Origin: Streptomyces sp. NRRL F-5122
Lineage (GTDB): Bacteria; Actinomycetota; Actinomycetes; Streptomycetales; Streptomycetaceae
NCBI RefSeq assembly: GCF_001507435.1
Contig: NZ_LMWH01000015.1
Span: forward strand, 141,735-205,734
Reading direction: 5' to 3'
DNA: 64,000 nt
Both the position numbers and the translations under genes were made by a program. The notes under the pieces were generated by a model. It was given only the letters and a program-made list of their open reading frames with translations, did no database searches and had not been told where the DNA came from. Positions 33,801 to 42,966 of the stretch are shown here, piece by piece; positions within the stretch are counted from its first letter, which is position 1; every line of letters begins with the position of its first letter.

Positions 33801-33995
33801 CCCATGTCTGCCCCGTATACCCCGGGAAGCAGGCGAGAACGCTCCGCAGACCGTAGCCTGACGGAAGGCCCGCAGCGGCTCGTGCCGGTAGCCGGCGCTT
33901 CGGCGATCCATTTCGGCCGGCCCGTGGCATTCCCCTCTCACTCACCGCACTCCAGGCACCGCCGATGCGGCGGAAGGACGATCGCGGAGGTTCTG

Positions 33996-35495
33996 ATGAC
34001 TGCGACGGTGGACCCGGATCGCTCCGAATGGGACGTCATCGTCCTCGGCGCCGCTGCCGCCGGAGAGAACGCCGCCCAGTACGCCGCCCAGTTCTCGGGT
34101 CTGTCGTCGGTGCTCGTGGAGAACCTGCTCGTCGGCGGTGAATGCTCCTACTGGGCGTGCATGCCCAGCAAGGCTCTCCTGCGGCCGGTCGAGGTGGTCG
34201 ACGCGGCCGCGCACTCGCCCGGAGTCACGGCTCGGCTCGAGCCCTCGGCCGTGCTCGCGCGACGCGACGTCGTGATCAACGGCCTGGACGACACCTCCCA
34301 GGTGAAATGGGCCCTGGACACCGGCATCGACGTGGTGCGGGGCTACGGGCGGCTCACCGGTGAACGGAGGATCGCGGTGAGCCGGGACGACGGGCCGGTC
34401 CGGGAACTGACGGCCCGACATGCCGTGGTCATCGACACGGGTTCCTGCCCCGCCGTACCGGATGTCCCCGGACTGCGGGCCGCGCTGCCCTGGAACTCCC
34501 GCGATGTCACCACGATGAAGGAAGTACCCCGCCGGGTCGTCATCCTCGGCGGCGGGGTGGTCGCGTGCGAGGCGTCCACCTGGCTGCACGGCCTCGGAGC
34601 CGCCGAGGTGACCGTCGTCCAGCGCGGACCACGGCTGCTGGCCCGCTCCGAGCCGTTCGCGGGCGAGTTGGTCGCCGAGGAGCTGCGGGACTGCGGTGTG
34701 CGGCTCTGCCTGGGGCGCGGAATGTCACGGGTGGAGCGCTCCGACCCGTGGGACACCGGCCAGGGGCGTGTGCACGGCGGTGAGGTGAGGGTGACCCTCG
34801 ACGACGGCACGGTGCTCGTGGCGGACGAGATCGTGGTGGCCGTCGGCCGTACCCCGAACACCGGCGACATCGGCCTGGAGACCGTCGGACTGTCGCCCGG
34901 CGGCTACCTCGACGTCGACGACCACCAGGCTGTGCGCGGCGTGCCCGGCGACTGGCTGTACGCCATCGGCGACGTGTGCGGGCGTGCCCTGCTCACCCAC
35001 ATGGGCAAGTACCAGGCCCGTATCGCCGGAGAGGTCATCGCGGCACGCGCCGGCGGTTCCCCGGACCTGCCCTCATCGGCCGAGGGACACCGAGGGCTGC
35101 CCCAGGTCGTCTTCACCACCCCGGAGGTCGGCAGCGCCGGTGTCACCGAAGAACAGGCACGGGAGGCGGGCATCGACATCGAGGTCGTGGAATACGACCT
35201 CGGTGCGCTCGCGGGCACCTGGGTCATGCGCCCGGACTACCGGGGCCGGGCCAAACTCGTCGTCGACCGCGCCGAGGACATCGTGATCGGGGCGACGTTC
35301 GTGGGGGCGGGCATCGCCGAACTCGTGCATTCGGCGACCACGGCGATCGTCGGACGTATCCCTTTGTCCACCCTGTGGCACGTGGTGCCCAGCTATCCCA
35401 CGGCGAGCGAGATCTGGCTCCGGCTCCTGGAGACACTGCGATCGCAGCGCCATGCGGCACGCGCCGGGGGAGGCGCGGCAGGGGAGCGCGGCTGA
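33996..35495 (+). CDS. Pyridine nucleotide-disulfide oxidoreductase (mercuric reductase/Lpd-like)
   Basis: 499-aa class I flavoprotein disulfide reductase. FAD fold VIVLGAAAAGENAAQYAA, redox pair CSYWAC within GGECSYWACMPSKALLR, NAD(P) fold VVILGGGVVACEASTWLHGLG, and ADEIVVAVGRTPNT then YAIGDVCG for FAD. The C-terminal dimerisation domain is present, but the usual HxxxxE active-site pair near the end reads WHVVPSYPTASE, where His and Glu can be placed. No N-terminal mercury-binding domain and no mer genes are nearby. Likely a thiol, quinone or soluble transhydrogenase-like reductase within the redox block. AGGTT precedes ATG 33996. Confidence 0.85.
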   Translation: MTATVDPDRSEWDVIVLGAAAAGENAAQYAAQFSGLSSVLVENLLVGGECSYWACMPSKALLRPVEVVDAAAHSPGVTARLEPSAVLARRDVVINGLDDTSQVKWALDTGIDVVRGYGRLTGERRIAVSRDDGPVRELTARHAVVIDTGSCPAVPDVPGLRAALPWNSRDVTTMKEVPRRVVILGGGVVACEASTWLHGLGAAEVTVVQRGPRLLARSEPFAGELVAEELRDCGVRLCLGRGMSRVERSDPWDTGQGRVHGGEVRVTLDDGTVLVADEIVVAVGRTPNTGDIGLETVGLSPGGYLDVDDHQAVRGVPGDWLYAIGDVCGRALLTHMGKYQARIAGEVIAARAGGSPDLPSSAEGHRGLPQVVFTTPEVGSAGVTEEQAREAGIDIEVVEYDLGALAGTWVMRPDYRGRAKLVVDRAEDIVIGATFVGAGIAELVHSATTAIVGRIPLSTLWHVVPSYPTASEIWLRLLETLRSQRHAARAGGGAAGERG

Positions 35496-35591
35496 GGCAC
35501 CGGGGGCCGGGGAAGAAGTCGTCCTCGCCCGCAGGGGAGGGAGTCCGCGTCGCCTTGCGGTGCGGGAGACGTCGCGGCAGGGTTCGACGGT

Positions 35592-36044
35592 ATGGCCACC
35601 TTGCTGATCGTGCATCACACACCCTCGCCGAACTGCCAGGCGCTGTTCGAAGCCGTCGTCTCCGGTGCGACGGCGCCTGAGATCGAGGGTGTGCGGGTGG
35701 TGCGGCGTGCGGCACTGTCGGCGACCGCATCGGACGTACTGGAGGCCGACGGCTGCCTGTTGGGCACCCCGGCGAATCTCGGTTACATGTCCGGGGCCCT
35801 CAAGCACTTCTTCGACCAGATCTACTACCCGTGCCTGGACGAGACGCGCGGCCGGCCGTTCGGCTACTGGGTGCACGGCGGCAACGATGTGACCGGGGCG
35901 GTACGGGGGATCGAGTCCATCACCACGGGGCTCGGCTGGCGACGCGTGGCCGAGGCGGTGACCGTGACGGGCGAGCCGGGCAAGCCCGACATCGAGGCGT
36001 GCTGGGAGCTGGGAGCGACGGTCGCCGCCGGACTGATGGGCTGA
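35592..36044 (+). CDS. Flavodoxin-like / NADPH-dependent FMN reductase family protein
   Basis: 150-aa flavodoxin-fold protein. VHHTPSPNCQALFEAVVSGA is the FMN phosphate-binding loop (TxSxN-like), and GCLLGTPANLGYMSGALKHFFDQIY is the family's ribityl/isoalloxazine strand. Length fits single-domain members. ATG 35592 is used; upstream GGGTTCGACGGT is only a weak ribosome site. Fourth flavin- or disulfide-linked enzyme in this 6-kb redox block. Partner and substrate unknown. Confidence 0.8.
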   Translation: MATLLIVHHTPSPNCQALFEAVVSGATAPEIEGVRVVRRAALSATASDVLEADGCLLGTPANLGYMSGALKHFFDQIYYPCLDETRGRPFGYWVHGGNDVTGAVRGIESITTGLGWRRVAEAVTVTGEPGKPDIEACWELGATVAAGLMG

Positions 36045-36307
36045 CCTCGCCCGGCTTGCCCCGCGCCGCACATGCACGACCGGAACCCGCTGCTCAGCCG
36101 ACCGGTCGGCCGTTCGGTGCGCCGTCGACCGCGGCCGTACCTCGCCAATGGCGCCCGACCGGAGCGCGTGTTCCGGGTGGCACCCACACGTCTGCCGCAC
36201 ATCCGGCGTTCTTGCTTCCGCAGCGGAGGCGTGCGCCGCGGTTCATGCCCACTGCCCACTCTCGGCCCGTTCGAACGTTCAAACCGGTGTCGCAGCAGGA
36301 GCTGACA

Positions 36308-38014
36308 ATGGGTCACGACGGTCACATGCACGGGCATGGGCACCACCATCACCACGATCACGGGCACGGCGACGCCTCATCGTTGCCGCCCGCGCTCGAC
36401 ATGTCGGTTCCCGACCGGGAACTGACGCCGAGTCAACTCTCGCGGCGCTCCATGTTGCGCCGCACCGGACTGCTCGGCGCGGGCCTGGCCGCGGGGAGCG
36501 TCCTCACGGGCGCGGGCCAGGCCGCCGCGACGTCCGGATCGCAGGCTTCGCGCAGTGAACGGTCCCACGGATACCTGTGGCTGGCGGGCGACCACCACAT
36601 CCACACCCAGTACAGCTCCGACGCCAAGTACCGGGTCGTCGACCACGTCCGGCAGGCGAATGCGCACGGCCTGGACTGGATGGTCATCACCGACCATGGC
36701 AGTGAGGCGCATGCCAAGATCGGTGTGGAGAAGGTCAACCCGGACATCGTCGAAGCGCGTGAGCGGATCGACGACACGCTCGTCTTCCAGGGACTGGAGT
36801 GGAACATCCCGGCCGCCGAGCACGGCACGGTGTTCGTCCACCCCGGCCGTAACGAGGTCGCGGTCCTCAAGCAGTTCGAGAACTCCTTCGACGGCTCGGT
36901 GAAGAATGCCGGCGCCAGTACTCCGGCGAACGAGGCGCTCGCCATCGCGGGCATCAACTTCCTCGCCGACCAGGTCCGTCGCCGCAAGGTGGCGGACGCC
37001 CTCTTCGTCGCCAACCATCCGGCCCGCAAGGGCATCGACTCCCCGCACGAGATCCGCGCCTGGCGCGACGCCCAGCCCTCCATCGCGGTCGGCATGGAGG
37101 GTGCCCCGGGCCACCAGGCCGGCGGTCTGCCCGCTCCGATGGGCCCCGGCTCCGCGCGTGGCATATACGACAACAGCCCCAGCGCCGACTCCTTCGCCGG
37201 CTATCCGCTGGAGAGCTACCGCACATGGGGCGGTTTCGACTGGATGACCGCCACGGTCGGCGGACTGTGGGACAGCCTGCTCGCCGAGGGCAAGCCCTGG
37301 TGGATCACGGCCAACTCCGACTCGCACAACGTGTACGCTGACAGCGCAGTGCGCGGCCCGAACAGCGACTTCAACGCCAACGGCCGTTACGACGACCCGG
37401 TGTACGGCGGCGGCCTCAGCCTCACCGACACCGACTTCTGGCCCGGCCAGTACTCCCGCACCCATGTCGGCGCCGCCTCCTTCTCCTACAAGGCGGTCAT
37501 GGACGGCATCCGCGCCGGCCGCGTCTGGGTCGATCACGGCGGACTCATCAGCGGCCTGAACGCCCAACTGCGCGCGGACGGCCGGGCGGTGACGCTGGGC
37601 GACGTGCTCCACGTCCGCCGCGGCAGCCACGTCGACCTCGTCGTCGAGATCGGCCTCGCCAGCGGCCCGAACTGGGCGCAGTTCGTGCCGACGCTGGCCC
37701 GCGTCGACGTGATCCAGGGCGCCGTCACCGGTCGGGTCGCCGACAAGGACACCCTGGCCACGCCGAACACCAAGGTGGTCAAGTCCTTCGAGGTGAACAG
37801 GTCCACCGGGTCGGTGCGCCTCACGTACTCCCTCGGCCGTGTGGACAAGCCGGCGTACGTCCGGCTCAGGGGCACCGACGGCAACCGCACGGCGGTCGGC
37901 CTGCGCGGCGCCTCCGTCGACCCGGCGGGACCTGCGATCGACGTCGTGGGTGACGCCGACCCGTGGAAGGACCTGTGGTTCTACTCCAACCCGATGTGGG
38001 TCCTGCCCGCATGA
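36308..38014 (+). CDS. Tat-exported PHP-domain metallohydrolase with histidine-rich head
   Basis: 568-aa protein of the CehA/McbA-like PHP family (metal-dependent phosphoesterase fold). Eleven of the first 22 residues are His, then a Tat motif SRRSMLRR at residues 45-52 and a hydrophobic stretch ending AGQAAATS. The PHP metal motifs follow: GDHHIHTQYSSDAK (about 95), VITDHGSEAH, ANHPARKG, and ITANSDSHN (about 335). A C-terminal beta-rich region completes it. The enzyme would act outside the membrane on a phosphoester or carbamate-like substrate. AGGAG at 36297 precedes ATG 36308. Its stop overlaps the start of the next gene. Confidence 0.85.
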   Translation: MGHDGHMHGHGHHHHHDHGHGDASSLPPALDMSVPDRELTPSQLSRRSMLRRTGLLGAGLAAGSVLTGAGQAAATSGSQASRSERSHGYLWLAGDHHIHTQYSSDAKYRVVDHVRQANAHGLDWMVITDHGSEAHAKIGVEKVNPDIVEARERIDDTLVFQGLEWNIPAAEHGTVFVHPGRNEVAVLKQFENSFDGSVKNAGASTPANEALAIAGINFLADQVRRRKVADALFVANHPARKGIDSPHEIRAWRDAQPSIAVGMEGAPGHQAGGLPAPMGPGSARGIYDNSPSADSFAGYPLESYRTWGGFDWMTATVGGLWDSLLAEGKPWWITANSDSHNVYADSAVRGPNSDFNANGRYDDPVYGGGLSLTDTDFWPGQYSRTHVGAASFSYKAVMDGIRAGRVWVDHGGLISGLNAQLRADGRAVTLGDVLHVRRGSHVDLVVEIGLASGPNWAQFVPTLARVDVIQGAVTGRVADKDTLATPNTKVVKSFEVNRSTGSVRLTYSLGRVDKPAYVRLRGTDGNRTAVGLRGASVDPAGPAIDVVGDADPWKDLWFYSNPMWVLPA

Positions 38015-38634
38015 GCACACCGCACGACGCGTCCGGCGTCCACTCCGTTCTCGGGGTGGACGCCGGTACGGCGACACTCCGCGAGGCGGACCATCTGATC
38101 CACGATCTGGTGGAGCGTCTGGACCTTCCCGGCGACACGATCGCCTGCACCCACCTGATCCGCACCGCCGAACGGCGTGGCACGGCGGTCTCGTTCGCGC
38201 TGCCCGACCCCGAGGCGGCCGAGGCGGCATTCGCGCTCCTGCCGGGTGCGGCGGAAGGGATGGACCTGGGCGCCGCACTGGGGGAGCGGGCACACGGTCC
38301 GGCGGTGGCCGTGCGCGCGGCGGTCCTGGCCGCAGCCGAACACACAGCCAGGCAGGGCGGCAGGGCCGTGGTGTTCCCCGGAGCGGATCGCCTCACCGGC
38401 ACGGTCACGGTGGCCGACGTGCTCGCCCTCACCTCGGTCGAGCGGGTCACCGTGCTCGGCACGCCGTCCGGTGGGCAGGGGCCCGATCCGGCCCTCCCGC
38501 TGCAGACCCGCGACCACGTGCGGCCGGAGTGGCGGGAGGGCGCGCTGACGCTCGTGCTGGTTCCGGCCGCGGGCGGAACCCTCGCGCCGTTCGAGGTGCC
38601 CAATCCCACTCCTTGCTGCGCGATGCACAGCTGA
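38011..38634 (+). CDS. Hypothetical protein coupled to the PHP hydrolase
   Basis: 207-aa cytoplasmic-looking protein. ATG 38011 overlaps the TGA of the PHP gene, so translation is coupled. Alternating strands and helices with an Ala-rich middle (AEHTARQGGRAVVFPGADRLTGTVTVADVLALTSVERVTVLG) resemble a Rossmann-like or TusA-like fold, but no family is recognised. The extreme C-terminus is CCAMHS, a vicinal Cys pair with His that could bind a soft metal or a haem. This, with the His-rich head of its partner, suggests a metal-linked pair; the idea is untested. Confidence 0.6.
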   Translation: MSTPHDASGVHSVLGVDAGTATLREADHLIHDLVERLDLPGDTIACTHLIRTAERRGTAVSFALPDPEAAEAAFALLPGAAEGMDLGAALGERAHGPAVAVRAAVLAAAEHTARQGGRAVVFPGADRLTGTVTVADVLALTSVERVTVLGTPSGGQGPDPALPLQTRDHVRPEWREGALTLVLVPAAGGTLAPFEVPNPTPCCAMHS

Positions 38635-38751
38635 GGAAAGGCGACGGCCGCAGTTCCGCGGCGCTGTGGCGGCGATGAGTTCCGGTGCCGCGGCCGGTCC
38701 TCACCCGGGACGTACATCCGCCGGGACGACAGGAACCAGGGAGCCGCCCTC

Positions 38752-39159
38752 ATGGCCGACGACACAGAGCAGATCCGGGCCTTGGTCGAGAAGTGGGCGG
38801 CGGCGGTGCACCGGGGCGAGATGGAGGGGGTCCTCGCGGACCACGCTGACGACATCGTGATGTTCGATGTGCCGCCGCCCTACCAGGGGGTGCGCGGCAT
38901 CCGGGCCTACCGAGACGTCTGGCCGCCGTTCTTCGCCTGGCAGGCGGTGGGTGCCGTCTTCGAGATCGAGTCGCTCGATGTCACCGCCGGGAGCGACGTG
39001 GCGTTCGCCCACGCCCTGATCCGCTGCGGAACGCCGCAGGACCTGGCCGAGCGACCGGACAACCGCCTGAGACTCACCCTGGGGTTGCGCAAGGAACGGG
39101 ACCGCTGGGTGGTGGCCCATGAGCACCACTCGTTCCCCTACGCGGAGACCGGACCCTAG
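38752..39159 (+). CDS. SnoaL/NTF2-like protein
   Basis: 135-aa protein with the cone-shaped NTF2-like fold. EQIRALVEKWAAAVHRGEMEGVLADHADDIVMFDVPPP is the helical start and first strand, and the later strands read RLRLTLGLRKERDRWVVAHEHHSFP. Members are small isomerases, dehydratases or stress-associated proteins; many are calcium/calmodulin-dependent-kinase-II-association-like. No partner gene indicates the substrate. ATG 38752 lies 117 bp after the previous gene, preceded by GGAGCC. Confidence 0.82.
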   Translation: MADDTEQIRALVEKWAAAVHRGEMEGVLADHADDIVMFDVPPPYQGVRGIRAYRDVWPPFFAWQAVGAVFEIESLDVTAGSDVAFAHALIRCGTPQDLAERPDNRLRLTLGLRKERDRWVVAHEHHSFPYAETGP

Positions 39160-39174
39160 GACTTGCCTGCTCCG

Positions 39175-39190
39175 GTCCCCTCCAGGGGAC
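39175..39190. terminator. Short hairpin between convergent genes
   Basis: GTCCCC-TCCA-GGGGAC, a perfect 6-bp stem with a 4-base loop, 15 bases after the NTF2-like gene and before the opposing membrane gene. Could serve both directions. Confidence 0.45.
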
Positions 39191-39298
39191 GGACGCGTGA
39201 CCGGGAGGTCGTCGCAGACCGCGTCCGCGGCTGTGACCTGGGCCGTGTACGCCGCCAGGGCCTTCTTCATGTAGGCGGACGGGGGCGCCGTGGAGGCG

Positions 39299-39859
39299 TT
39301 ACGGAGACTCTTCCGGTTCGACGACGGTGGTGCGACGGCCTCCCGCGCGGTCCGCGGTGTCGGCGGGCGGCAGTGGTGTCCACTGAAGGCGGAGCAGGTT
39401 GTACATACGGTGGAAGAGGAAGACCGCCATCGGGAGTTCGACGAAGACGGCCAGAGCGGCGGAGGCCCAGACGGCCGGTGTGCCCAAGGCGAGCGAGACG
39501 TCGAACCAGGCGTCGCACACCAGCAGCACGGCGCTCGACAGTGCGGGGATCACCACGGCCCGGTGACGTCGTCTGCCGAGGACGGCCGTGGCCCCCAGGG
39601 CTATGAGCAGCAGTATGTCGAAGCCGACCCAGGTCGTGCGCCAGGCGTGGACCCGGTAGTCGGTAGGCAGCGTCAGGCCCAGAACGACCGTCCAGGGGAC
39701 GAGGGCCAGCGCGCACACGGCGAGCAGTTCGACCATATGCCGCCGACGCCGCTCGCGCGGGTCGTCCCGCGCCGGTCGACCCGTCGAAACGCCGGGCAGT
39801 GGCTTTCGGGTCGTCAGGAAGGAGTCGGTCGCCATGGTGCCTTCGGTCGCCTGACTCAT
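39299..39859 (-). CDS. Integral membrane protein
   Basis: 186-aa protein with an Arg-rich cytoplasmic head and four hydrophobic helices (VELLAVCALALVPWTVVLGLTL, TTWVGFDILLLIALGATAVL, VVIPALSSAVLLVCDAWFDVSLAL, WASAALAVFVELPMAVFLFHRMYNLL). The third and fourth carry a charged CDAWFDV segment that looks functional. ATG 39859 overlaps the stop of the upstream small membrane gene by four bases; ATG 39835 is an alternative. Family not recognised. Confidence 0.7.
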   Translation of the reverse strand: MSQATEGTMATDSFLTTRKPLPGVSTGRPARDDPRERRRRHMVELLAVCALALVPWTVVLGLTLPTDYRVHAWRTTWVGFDILLLIALGATAVLGRRRHRAVVIPALSSAVLLVCDAWFDVSLALGTPAVWASAALAVFVELPMAVFLFHRMYNLLRLQWTPLPPADTADRAGGRRTTVVEPEESP

Positions 39860-40125
39860 CGGTGCGCCGAATCGTCCGGGGTGCTGCGTGACGACCCGGG
39901 ATACCAGGCGGCGATGCGTCCGGTGGTGAACCAGCCGATTCCGGCCAGGAGCACACCGGCCACGGCATTGGGAAGGTGCCGACTCAGCACCATCACGGCG
40001 GCTGCCACATCCAGAACTACCGCGAGCAGGACGAACGCGGCACGCTGCCATGGTTCACGAGGCGCGGTCGCGGCCACCGGGCGATGGGGCCTGCTGCGCA
40101 GGAATCCCGGAGTGAGGTGGCTCAT
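39856..40125 (-). CDS. Small membrane protein
   Basis: 89-aa protein with two hydrophobic helices (AAFVLLAVVLDVAAAVMVLS and AVAGVLLAGIGWFTTGRIAAWY), starting MSHLTPGFLRSRPH at ATG 40125. First gene of a two-gene operon with the four-helix protein at 39299-39859; TGA and ATG overlap. No recognised family. Confidence 0.65.
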   Translation of the reverse strand: MSHLTPGFLRSRPHRPVAATAPREPWQRAAFVLLAVVLDVAAAVMVLSRHLPNAVAGVLLAGIGWFTTGRIAAWYPGSSRSTPDDSAHR

Positions 40126-40591
40126 CGCGGTCCCCTCGCCTGCCTCATGTGCCTGTTGTCCATGCCCGCCTCCAGTGCGCCCGCCCAATGCAATCACCAA
40201 CCTGAGGGGGGTCTCCATATATTTCCCAGGAGGAGACCCAAGACGTGACATTCCCACGTGATCTGAGGCACACGGGGGTGAAAAGCCCTATTAATTGCTG
40301 ATTATCACCTTTGTTCATGGAGTCTCGGGGATACGCCACGATGTTGTGCGGGGGTGTCGCCTCGGAGATCCGCCGACCCTCCGGTGGGGCTCTTTTCGGC
40401 CGGCGTGTGGTGCCGGGGCGCCGGCGGGTTCGCCGGCGCCGACAGGAGGAGGCGTTCTTCCGTAGACTGACGCCCGCCGTCCGCCGGTGTCACCGGCACG
40501 CATCGCGCACCACCTCTGCTTCTGTCCGGGCAAGCCGTCCGCCGCCCGCGTCACCCCGTCCGTGCACCGCCGTTCTTTCGCCGAGGGACGC
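40126..40591. other. Divergent promoter region
   Basis: 466 bases. An AT-rich patch near 40285-40320 (TTAATTGCTGATTATCACC) is the most promoter-like stretch. A stable GC hairpin lies at 40417-40440. Open frames here overlap on both strands without domain content. Confidence 0.5.
40417..40440 (+). promoter_or_regulatory. Leader hairpin upstream of the GH5 gene
   Basis: GGCGCCGGCG-GGTT-CGCCGGCGCC, a perfect 10-bp stem, about 150 bases before the GH5 start and followed at once by GACAGGAGGAGGCG. It may be an attenuator or end of an upstream transcript. It does not match a riboswitch I know. Confidence 0.4.
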
Positions 40592-42502
40592 ATGCAGACC
40601 AAAGTTGTCCAGTACCTGACAGGATTGACAGCAGCCCTACTGCTGCTGGCCACGGCACCGGGAGCGGTCGCCGCCGCTCCGCAGCCGCCGACCCGCACCG
40701 CGCACGCCACGGACCAGGAGGCCGACGCGTGGCAACCGCCGCTGTCCACCCGCGGGCGCTACATCGTCGACGCCACGGGCCGTCGCTTCCGGCTGATATC
40801 CGCCAACTGGGACGGGGCACAGGGATCGTGGACGGGCAGCGGCAGCACCGCCGACCCCGCCAACCACCACGCCGGACAGAACTCCTACGGCATACCCCTC
40901 GGCCTGGACCGCGTCCCCCTGCCCGAGCTCCTCGCCGACTTCCACGACCTCGGCATCAACAGCATCCGGCTCCCGTTCTCCAACGAGATGATCCACGCGA
41001 CGGCCGCCGTGCCCGACGCCGCCGTCACCGCCAACCCGCAGCTGCGCGGCAGGACACCGCTGCAGATCTACGACGCGGTGGTGACAGCCCTCACCCAGGA
41101 CGGATTCGCCGTCGTCCTCAACAACCACACCAACACCTCCCGTTGGTGCTGCGGCGTCGACGGCAACGAGCGGTGGAACAGCAGCCAGTCCACCGGGCAA
41201 TGGGCGGACGACTGGGTCTTCATGGCGCGCCGGTACGCCTCCGACCCCCGAGTGGTCGGCGCCGACCTCTACAACGAAGTACGCCGCGACATCCTGGACG
41301 ACCCCAACTGGGGGTCGGGCGACGAGCACGACTGGTTTGCCGCCGCCCAACTCGCCGCGGACCGCATCCTCACGGAGGCGAACCCCGACCTCCTCATCGT
41401 CATCGAGGGGATCAACTGGACGGGTCTGCCCGTCGACGGACTGCCGCACGGCCGTCCCACCCTCACTCCGGCACGTACGCTCTCCCACACGCTCGTGGCC
41501 ACCCACAAGTTGGTGTACTCCGCCCACTTCTACGGATACACGGGCCCCCACCACAGCGGCGCAACCGGCATCGGTGAGACCCACGACCCCCGCTACCAGG
41601 ACCTGACCCGTGAGGAGCTGTACCGAGAACTCACCGACGAAGCCTTCTTCGTCACCGAGGAGGGGCGCCACTACACCGCTCCCGTGTGGATCAGCGAGTT
41701 CGGCGTCGGAGCCGGTGAGACGGGGGCCGCCGCCCGCACATGGTTCGGCAACATCACCGACTACTTCGCCGACCACGACGCGGACTTCGCGTACTGGCCA
41801 CTGGTCGGTTGGGAAGGCCACGACGACTGGGCCCTGCTGAGCTACGACACCGAGGGCCATCGGCACGGCATCCTGGACCCGGCCGACTGGCGCGGCACCG
41901 CCTGGAGCCATCTCATGACCGCGCCGGCACACACCGGACCGGTCGCCCCGGTTCCCACGTGGCGCATGCTCACCACCGACCACGGGGACCAGGTCCAGTC
42001 GCTTCGGGTGCGGGCGGGCGGGGACTGGGATCCCGGCGCCTACAAGGCGGCCTGCCCCGACGGACTGCGGCTGATCGGCCTCAGCCACACGGCCGGACAC
42101 GGTCTGTGCACCGACACCGGCGGGGGCGATCTGCGCGCCGAGGGCAACGCCCAGACGGTGGTCACCGACGAGCGCCATGTTCCGCAAGGCGGCGACTGGG
42201 CCTCGGGCTACACGAAGTTCCAGTGCCCCTCCGGTCAGTTCCTCATCGGCTACAGCCGCCGCGGCGGCCGAGTGTCGGCGGCGCTGTGCGCCCCCGCCCG
42301 CACCGCGCTGGGCGGCACGGGGCGGACGGTCTGGTTCGACCGCTCCGACAACCGCCCGGCCGACGCCGACGGCGGTGACTACGCCTACGGCGACTACAAG
42401 GGTCAGTGCGCCGACAATGAGTACGCCGCCGGGATCGCCTTCACCACACGTCTGGGCAGCACGGCGGGCCCCGCGGCCGTACTGTGCCGCGCGCTGTCCT
42501 GA
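40592..42502 (+). CDS. Secreted glycoside hydrolase family 5 enzyme with C-terminal repeat module
   Basis: 636-aa exported enzyme. The Sec signal peptide (MQTKVVQYLTGLTAALLLLA...AVAA) is cleaved near residue 30. The catalytic (beta/alpha)8 domain (about 45-465) shows INSIRLPFSNEM, the acid/base Glu in DLYNEVRRD, AHFYGYTGPHH, and the nucleophile Glu in WISEFGVG, fitting GH5 (cellulase or endoglycoceramidase-like). From about residue 478 come three Cys-paired repeats of the form GxYkxxCPxGxxLIGxSxxxGxxxxLC. GAGGGACG precedes ATG 40592. The polymer attacked cannot be stated. Confidence 0.85.
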   Translation: MQTKVVQYLTGLTAALLLLATAPGAVAAAPQPPTRTAHATDQEADAWQPPLSTRGRYIVDATGRRFRLISANWDGAQGSWTGSGSTADPANHHAGQNSYGIPLGLDRVPLPELLADFHDLGINSIRLPFSNEMIHATAAVPDAAVTANPQLRGRTPLQIYDAVVTALTQDGFAVVLNNHTNTSRWCCGVDGNERWNSSQSTGQWADDWVFMARRYASDPRVVGADLYNEVRRDILDDPNWGSGDEHDWFAAAQLAADRILTEANPDLLIVIEGINWTGLPVDGLPHGRPTLTPARTLSHTLVATHKLVYSAHFYGYTGPHHSGATGIGETHDPRYQDLTREELYRELTDEAFFVTEEGRHYTAPVWISEFGVGAGETGAAARTWFGNITDYFADHDADFAYWPLVGWEGHDDWALLSYDTEGHRHGILDPADWRGTAWSHLMTAPAHTGPVAPVPTWRMLTTDHGDQVQSLRVRAGGDWDPGAYKAACPDGLRLIGLSHTAGHGLCTDTGGGDLRAEGNAQTVVTDERHVPQGGDWASGYTKFQCPSGQFLIGYSRRGGRVSAALCAPARTALGGTGRTVWFDRSDNRPADADGGDYAYGDYKGQCADNEYAAGIAFTTRLGSTAGPAAVLCRALS

Positions 42503-42966
42503 GAAGGGGGCGGGGCGCCGGACGCCTGCGGCGGGGAGTGCCGGACACCACGGAGTGCCGGACCGCGGCCCCGACCGGCGCCCGTACCGCACGCCGTAAG
42601 CGCCGAGCGGCGCCGTCCCCGGGGCGCACCTGCCCGCGGACCGCGGCCGGCCGCGTGACCTGCGGCGGAACCACGGACGATCAGAGCCAGGAAGCGCCCG
42701 CCCGGCCCCGGGGACGCCGTCCCGCCGACCGCCTCGGTGGCCGGGCCTCTCCCGCGCCCGCCCTGCCCGGGCGGGAACCGCAGACCGCCCGCGCGCCGCG
42801 GCAGCCGTCCGGTCCGGCCGGGGCGGGAGGAGAAGGCCCGGCTGGAAACCGCCGACGCGAGGTGCCATCGTGGAACAGGCCCAGGCAGACCCGCCATGAG
42901 CAGCAACAAGAACGGAAACGCCGTACCCGCGCACCCGGCGCGGGACGTGGAAGTGGTGCGTGCGGG
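42503..42966. other. GC-rich intergenic region
   Basis: 464 bases after the GH5 gene. The motif GAGTGCCGGAC occurs twice near 42535-42565. A 24-codon reading frame at 42896-42970 is listed separately. No other gene, RNA or strong hairpin was recognised. Confidence 0.45.

Noticed and set aside
33996..35495. Functional mercuric reductase (MerA)
   Set aside because: The C-terminal vicinal Cys pair, N-terminal HMA domain and neighbouring mer genes are all absent, so only the general family name is supported.
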